NCBI GenBank assembly: GCA_041678625.1
Contig: JBAYNS010000033.1
Coordinates: forward strand, 1-9,839
Origin: JBAYNS01 sp041678625
GTDB lineage: Bacteria; Patescibacteriota; Gracilibacteria; Peribacterales; Peribacteraceae
Length of the DNA stretch: 9,839 bases
Reading direction: 5' to 3'
Below the pieces are notes generated by a model. The model saw only the letters and a program-made list of their open reading frames with translations, did no database searches and was not told where the DNA came from. Positions 6,302 to 9,839 of this stretch are shown piece after piece. The position numbers and the translations under genes are program-made. How positions within the stretch are numbered: the stretch's first letter is position 1; each line of letters opens with the position of its first letter.

Positions 6302-6319
6302 GCCCCGCGTACGCGGGGC
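6302..6319. repeat. 18-bp perfect palindrome downstream of tRNA-Leu
   Basis: GCCCCGCGTACGCGGGGC reads the same on both strands. It lies 6 nt past the CCA end of the tRNA and directly after the tandem repeats. As RNA it could form a 7- to 8-bp all-GC hairpin that blocks or ends tRNA read-through or guides 3' processing; there is no T-run after it on the minus strand. Confidence 0.8.
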
Positions 6320-6325
6320 GACGAA

Positions 6326-6412
6326 TGGTGCCATGGGTGGGACTTGAACCCACAATCCCGTGAGGGAACACGATTTTGAGTCGTGCGCGTATACCAATTC
6401 CGCCACCATGGC
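6326..6412 (-). tRNA. tRNA-Leu (anticodon CAA)
   Basis: An 87-nt class II tRNA on the minus strand. The acceptor stem GCCATGG (6412-6406) pairs with CCATGGC, followed by discriminator A and an encoded CCA (6328-6326). The D-arm contains GGAATTGGTATAC. The anticodon stem CACGA/TCGTG encloses loop CTCAAAA, giving anticodon CAA (6378-6376), which reads UUG. A long variable arm (TCCC-TCAC-GGGA) marks it as class II, and the T-arm is GTGGG-TTCAAGT-CCCAC. Sequence, variable arm and discriminator A fit leucine. The acceptor stem, 5' side, overlaps the core of the neighbouring repeat (6408-6419). Confidence 0.97.
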
Positions 6413-6421
6413 TTGCCATAA

Positions 6422-6427
6422 ATTCTA
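6422..6427 (-). promoter_or_regulatory. Candidate -10 box for tRNA-Leu
   Basis: TAGAAT on the minus strand (6427-6422) matches five of six -10 positions and ends 9 nt before the tRNA 5' end, a good distance for a tRNA promoter. No good -35 element is seen at 17 nt, so it is tentative. Confidence 0.3.
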
Positions 6428-6444
6428 GCCTGATACTCTTCTCT

Positions 6445-7251
6445 ATGAAAGGAATTCAAAGGACAACCTACAGGCTTGGCAATAGCAACTACCTCTGCTT
6501 TAATGCTCCGCCTATGCCTCTGGAAATGAACATTGCACAGGCACATCAAAGTACTCTGGATGCCTACAAGTGGAGAGAGAAAAGCATGCTTGATGGACCA
6601 AAACTATGGCGCTTGCGTGCAGAAATTGTGAAACGCACAGTGCCAGAGGCCGTATGGCCGTTTCTCAGAAAGGAAGGGTTTACATTTCCAGAATCTGTAA
6701 GAGTTCTCGACTTAGGCTGCGGAGAAGGATATAAAAATGACGCAATTGTGCGCATGATTACAGCTTACGATAGACGTGCAACGATCAAAAAAATTGATAT
6801 TCACGGTATAGATCTACGGCAACCTAAAAAAATCATTGGGCCAAGAGATCGACGAGCTGAATTCACCTATGCACAGCTAGCTGCAGAAGATATTGGAAAT
6901 AATTTTGATCCTGAAAGTTTTGATCTTATTACAGGCATTGCAATGCATCACCATCTTCACCCACAAAGCATCGTAGATGTACCAAATCAAGTAATGACAC
7001 TTTTAAAGCCAAATGGTATTCACGTGGTTGCCGATAATTTCTTTTGGGACGGTAACAAGCTGGAACAGCAACTCTCACGAAGGTGGATTAAATTTTATCA
7101 ATGGTTGGAAGGAGGTGGATTCTATAACGAATGCACGTGCAAGTATGCGACTGAAAAAAGCCATGAGGCAGGATTTCGGATCCTCGGCACATTTCACACA
7201 CCATTATTTGTTGAAGGCTTTGTCGGGAGAAAAGGAAATAGCGTATGCTAG
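6445..7251 (+). CDS. Class I SAM-dependent methyltransferase
   Basis: A Rossmann-fold methyltransferase of unknown substrate, 268 residues from ATG 6445. Motif I is VRVLDLGCGEGYKND (85-99), the SAM-binding loop; the acidic strand-2 end is IHGIDL. Motif IV/post-motif is FDLITGIAMHHHLHP, and LLKPNGIHVVADN is the motif found in many small-molecule methyltransferases, before FFWDG. The C-terminus has an aromatic, charged segment (RRWIKFYQWLEGGGF). The start is unsure: ATG 6514 or 6526 would give 245 or 241 residues, and TGGA just before 6526 is the only hint of a ribosome site. The frame remains open upstream to 6376, but that overlaps the tRNA. It ends 6 nt before murL, so it may be co-transcribed with the peptidoglycan genes. 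Its DNA is visibly A/T-richer than murL, which hints at a separate origin. Confidence 0.83.
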   Translation: MKGIQRTTYRLGNSNYLCFNAPPMPLEMNIAQAHQSTLDAYKWREKSMLDGPKLWRLRAEIVKRTVPEAVWPFLRKEGFTFPESVRVLDLGCGEGYKNDAIVRMITAYDRRATIKKIDIHGIDLRQPKKIIGPRDRRAEFTYAQLAAEDIGNNFDPESFDLITGIAMHHHLHPQSIVDVPNQVMTLLKPNGIHVVADNFFWDGNKLEQQLSRRWIKFYQWLEGGGFYNECTCKYATEKSHEAGFRILGTFHTPLFVEGFVGRKGNSVC

Positions 7252-7257
7252 ACCCCA

Positions 7258-8592
7258 ATGGATCAACCTTATCAAACCTTCATTTTCGATGCGTTCTCCT
7301 TTGAACAGAGCGAAGGGCGTATTGAGCTGCGATACAGCCTGGATGACACAGTAAAGTTTCTGGAAACCATAGAGTTGGCGGGTGGACTGGAATACCAACA
7401 GGTTCCGCTGGAAATCATGGATCGCGCGCTTTTGGCGCTCCATCTGATCGGCGGTACAAGTTACTACAAGACATGTGTTCCGGAGCAGATTGCCGTGCGT
7501 TCGGGGGCGCTCTTTCCTCCACAGGTACAGTTCTGGAATACCGTATATGAACAGGGATTGGCAGAATTTGCATACGTGAATAAATTGAATCTTGCCGGAC
7601 GCATTCACTTTCCCGGCAGTAAGCGACCGCCACTGATAGATAAAAAGCGACCGAAAGATGCCGGGCGTATCCTGGTGCCTATCGGTGGCGGAAAAGATTC
7701 GCTGGTAACAATAGAAATTCTGCGACGCGCCGGTTTTGATGTAACGCTCCTGCGCATGGGCAGCCATCCTCTGATTGATACGCTCGTGGAGGCAATCGGC
7801 CTTCCGGTGATCACGGTGGAACGCACGCTTTCTCCGGAACTCTTTGCCTTGAATGAGAAAGGGGCAATGAACGGGCATGTACCCGTTACTGCATACCTTT
7901 CTTTCCTCTCGGTGCTGATTGCGCTCCTCTACGGATTCGAGACGATTGTTATGAGCAATGAACGCAGTGCGGATGAAGAAAACACACAGAGCAATGGCAA
8001 CGTCGTTAACCATCAGTGGAGCAAGAGCTTTGCATTTGAGCAGATGTGCCAAGCATATATCCGCGATTACATTACTAAAGACCTGCGATACTTCAGTCTG
8101 CTGCGGCACATCGGCGAACTCGCCGTGGTGCGTTACTTCAGCACTCTGCCACAGTACTTTGATAAGGTGACGAGTTGTAATCGCAATTGGCGCATCCTCA
8201 AAGAGCAGCCATCGGAACGCTGGTGCGGCGAGTGCCCCAAGTGCGCTTCATCATTCGCTCTTTTTGCCGCATTCCTGCCCAAAGAAGAACTCCTGCGCAT
8301 CTTCGGGAAAAATCTCTTTGCAGAGACGACGTTGCGCATAGTGTATCGCGAGCTTCTGGGAGTGGAAGGTATCAAGCCGTTCGAGTGCGTTGCAACCGTG
8401 GACGAGATGCGCATTGCATTCCTGTTGGCACACGAACGTGGCGATCTGGATGATACGGCGATGATGCAAATGTTCCTTGCGGACGTGCTGCCGCTCATGA
8501 AAAATCCAGAGGCTCTCAAAGAACACGTGCTCTCTCCGGGGTCACAGCATGCGATCCCTCCCGAATTCCTTTCTGCTCTCCATGCACATTAA
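7258..8592 (+). CDS. murL: UDP-MurNAc-L-alanyl-L-glutamate epimerase (MurL-type)
   Basis: A 444-residue cytosolic protein that I recognise as MurL. In the alternative peptidoglycan route known from Xanthomonas, MurL uses ATP to convert the terminal L-Glu of UDP-MurNAc-L-Ala-L-Glu to D-Glu. The visible core is a PP-loop ATP site, ILVPIGGGKDSLV (138-150; GGGKDS at 143-148), followed by NGHVPVTA (205-212), SNERSADEENT (233-243) and the cysteine cluster CGECPKC at 323-329, set in a segment WCGECPKCASSFALFAAFL. The N-terminal 130 residues are a separate domain. The context supports the call: the stop overlaps the start of a MurD-type ligase by 11 nt. PP-loop ATPases of other pathways share the GGGKDS motif, but the adjacent ligase makes MurL the best reading. 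No clear ribosome site precedes ATG 7258, 6 nt after the methyltransferase stop. Confidence 0.85.
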   Translation: MDQPYQTFIFDAFSFEQSEGRIELRYSLDDTVKFLETIELAGGLEYQQVPLEIMDRALLALHLIGGTSYYKTCVPEQIAVRSGALFPPQVQFWNTVYEQGLAEFAYVNKLNLAGRIHFPGSKRPPLIDKKRPKDAGRILVPIGGGKDSLVTIEILRRAGFDVTLLRMGSHPLIDTLVEAIGLPVITVERTLSPELFALNEKGAMNGHVPVTAYLSFLSVLIALLYGFETIVMSNERSADEENTQSNGNVVNHQWSKSFAFEQMCQAYIRDYITKDLRYFSLLRHIGELAVVRYFSTLPQYFDKVTSCNRNWRILKEQPSERWCGECPKCASSFALFAAFLPKEELLRIFGKNLFAETTLRIVYRELLGVEGIKPFECVATVDEMRIAFLLAHERGDLDDTAMMQMFLADVLPLMKNPEALKEHVLSPGSQHAIPPEFLSALHAH

Positions 8593-9839
8593 AGACCTCA
8601 ATGGGAAGAAGGTGTGTATTCTTGGCTTCGGCCAGGAAGGCCAGGCAGTTCTGCGTGCAATTGCGAAATACGCACCAAATACGAAGATCACCATTGCAGA
8701 TAAGAAATCCGAAGCACGAAGTTCGAAATCCGAAACTGTTTCGGATTTCGATATTCGGATTTCGGATTTTGTCGCTGGTGAAGACTACTTACAGAACCTC
8801 GATCAATTCGACATCATCATCAAATCCCCCGGCATTCCCCCGTGCCCGGAACTCACCGCTGTGGGCATACATGTTACGAACACCACGCAAATCTTTCTGG
8901 ATACTATCGCCGGAAGCGGAGCAACGGTTATCGGTGTGACAGGATCAAAGGGTAAAAGCACTACAGCAAGCCTGATTCACGCAATTCTCGCAATGGCAAA
9001 AAAGGATGTCCATCTGGTGGGAAACATCGGCGATCCGGCTATTGACCATCTGGAAGATATTACAAACCACACCATCTTCGTTATGGAAATGAGCAGTTAC
9101 CAGCTGCTGCACACGACCACCAGTCCTCATATCGCCGTCATCGTGAGCTTCTTTCCCGAGCACCTGGATTATCACCAGTCTATGGAGGCGTATCGGGAAG
9201 CCAAGCGCAACATCGTGCGCTTTCAGAAAGCGGAAGACATTGTCATTTTCAATGCACAGGCGCCGGATGTTTTGGAGATCGCCGGTGCAAGCCCCGGGGT
9301 AAAAGTCCCGTTTACCGAGGATGACGCACCGGTCACGCTAAAGGAAACACACCTCATTGGTGCACACAATCTCTTTAACATCGCTGCAGCGAGCAAGACC
9401 GCGGAATCTCTTCAGATTGACCAGAAGATTATCAAAAAAGCAATTTGCGCGTTTAAAGGACTCCCCCACCGTTTGCAGAATCTTGGTAAACATCACGGTA
9501 TCACGTGGGTGGATGATTCGATTTCCACAACGCCGGAATCGGCAATCGCCGCACTGGAAGCACTGGGGGCTGACGTTGCAACGATGCTTCTGGGCGGACA
9601 GGACCGCGGGAACGATTTCGCAAAACTTGGCGAGCACATCGCCAAAAGCAATGTAAAACATGTGATCCTCTTCCCTCCTTCCGGCGTGCGTATTCAACAG
9701 GCAATCCAGAGAGCGCAGGCAACGGTGCAATGCCACGCGGTCACCAATATGAAGGAAGCTGTGAGCATCGCCAGGGAAGTGACTCCACAGGGAAAGACCT
9801 GTCTGCTCTCCCCTGCTTCCCCAAGTTATGGACTGTTTA
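8582..9839 (+). CDS. murD: UDP-N-acetylmuramoyl-L-alanine--glutamate ligase, probably the L-Glu type (MurD2), 3' end missing
   Basis: A Mur ligase that joins glutamate to UDP-MurNAc-L-Ala with ATP in the cytosol. The first 419 codons are in the window. Residues: nucleotide-sugar-binding start KKVCILGFGQEGQAV (9-23); KSPGIPP (81-87); ATP P-loop VTGSKGKSTTAS (119-130); MEMSSYQL (168-175); HLDYHQSMEAYREAKRNI (194-211) with the lysine expected to be carbamylated; LPHRLQNL (294-301); DDSISTTPES (311-320) in place of the usual NDSKATN; GGQDRGNDF (338-346); LSPASPSYGLF at the end. Replacement of the SKATN lysine and the partnership with MurL suggest it uses L-Glu, giving the substrate MurL epimerises. 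ATG 8582 overlaps murL by 11 nt. Residues about 42-62 are encoded by an inverted-repeat element. Confidence 0.93.
   Translation, partial: MHIKDLNGKKVCILGFGQEGQAVLRAIAKYAPNTKITIADKKSEARSSKSETVSDFDIRISDFVAGEDYLQNLDQFDIIIKSPGIPPCPELTAVGIHVTNTTQIFLDTIAGSGATVIGVTGSKGKSTTASLIHAILAMAKKDVHLVGNIGDPAIDHLEDITNHTIFVMEMSSYQLLHTTTSPHIAVIVSFFPEHLDYHQSMEAYREAKRNIVRFQKAEDIVIFNAQAPDVLEIAGASPGVKVPFTEDDAPVTLKETHLIGAHNLFNIAAASKTAESLQIDQKIIKKAICAFKGLPHRLQNLGKHHGITWVDDSISTTPESAIAALEALGADVATMLLGGQDRGNDFAKLGEHIAKSNVKHVILFPPSGVRIQQAIQRAQATVQCHAVTNMKEAVSIAREVTPQGKTCLLSPASPSYGLF
8705..8769. repeat. 31-bp inverted repeat of AATCCGAA words inside murD
   Basis: Arm one 8705-8735 and arm two 8739-8769 with loop CTG. The reverse complement of arm two matches arm one at 26 of 31 positions; the nine outer and 13 inner bases pair without mismatch. 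Both arms are made of repeated AAATCCGAA / CGAAATCCGAAA words. The element is translated in the murD frame as SEARSSKSETVSDFDIRISD, without a stop. Similar AATCCGAAGCACGAA words are, from memory, common in intergenic DNA of several uncultivated phyla. Confidence 0.85.

Noticed and set aside
6030..6549. Minus-strand frames of 129 and 165 codons with repeated MASHSIAS-like peptides
   Set aside because: They are translations of the 30-bp tandem repeat (30 is a multiple of three, so the frame stays open) and of the tRNA-Leu gene.
7204..8109. Minus-strand open frame of 301 codons
   Set aside because: Fully antisense to the methyltransferase end and murL, whose plus-strand product carries the PP-loop and cysteine motifs; the minus product has none.
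8705..8769. Frameshift or pseudogene status of murD because of the inverted repeat
   Set aside because: The frame is continuous from 8582 to the window end and all downstream catalytic motifs are intact.
8601..8939. Plus-strand frame of 112 codons starting just inside murD
   Set aside because: Out of phase with murD, whose own frame has conserved Mur ligase motifs over 419 codons; the product includes translated repeat words.
1051..9839. TGA recoding as glycine (Gracilibacteria/Absconditabacteria code)
   Set aside because: TGA is the stop of ruvC and of the Nudix gene at the correct family lengths, and recognised proteins need no TGA read-through.

Overview
The window looks like a compact chromosomal segment of an uncultivated bacterium. 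It uses the standard code: TGA ends ruvC and the Nudix gene and does not occur inside the recognised frames. Most genes lack a clear Shine-Dalgarno sequence, the genes are tightly packed, and several intergenic gaps hold word-like inverted or tandem repeats of a kind I associate with candidate-phylum genomes. A Patescibacteria (CPR) lineage outside the TGA-recoding groups would fit, but this is a low-confidence inference from style, not from a phylogenetic marker.

Layout. (1) 1-956, minus: the N-terminal 318 codons of a secreted or membrane-anchored protein of unknown function, running off the left edge. (2) 1051-1539, plus: ruvC, divergent from it. (3) 4313 down to 1552, minus: a compact run bL33 - EamA/DMT permease - Nudix hydrolase - recF, the last three separated by 1 nt and then overlapping by 4 nt; recF converges on ruvC with a 12-nt gap. 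(4) 5372-4452, minus: thioredoxin reductase, followed by a repeat hairpin and a probable terminator. (5) 5373-5763: a repeat hairpin and a 39-codon remnant of the C-terminus of a glutamate dehydrogenase. (6) 5764-6033, plus: a small protein of unknown function. (7) 6034-6420: a repeat-rich stretch with three abutting 30-bp repeats, an 18-bp perfect palindrome and a tRNA-Leu(CAA) on the minus strand. (8) 6445-9839, plus: a class I SAM methyltransferase, then murL and murD, the last running off the right edge.

Functionally the clearest story is at the right end. A MurL-type epimerase overlaps a MurD-type ligase by 11 nt, which predicts that L-Glu is ligated to UDP-MurNAc-L-Ala and then epimerised to D-Glu, bypassing the need for a separate glutamate racemase. 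The left half holds DNA repair genes (ruvC, recF) with housekeeping neighbours.

The most unusual feature is a set of three long imperfect inverted repeats (4375-4449, 5412-5513, 8705-8769). They have the same design, with arms of about 31-39 nt built from short internally repeated words, but different words. One of them lies inside murD and is translated in frame as part of its N-terminal domain. Together with the tandem repeat at the tRNA they suggest active or past spread of small non-autonomous repeat elements.
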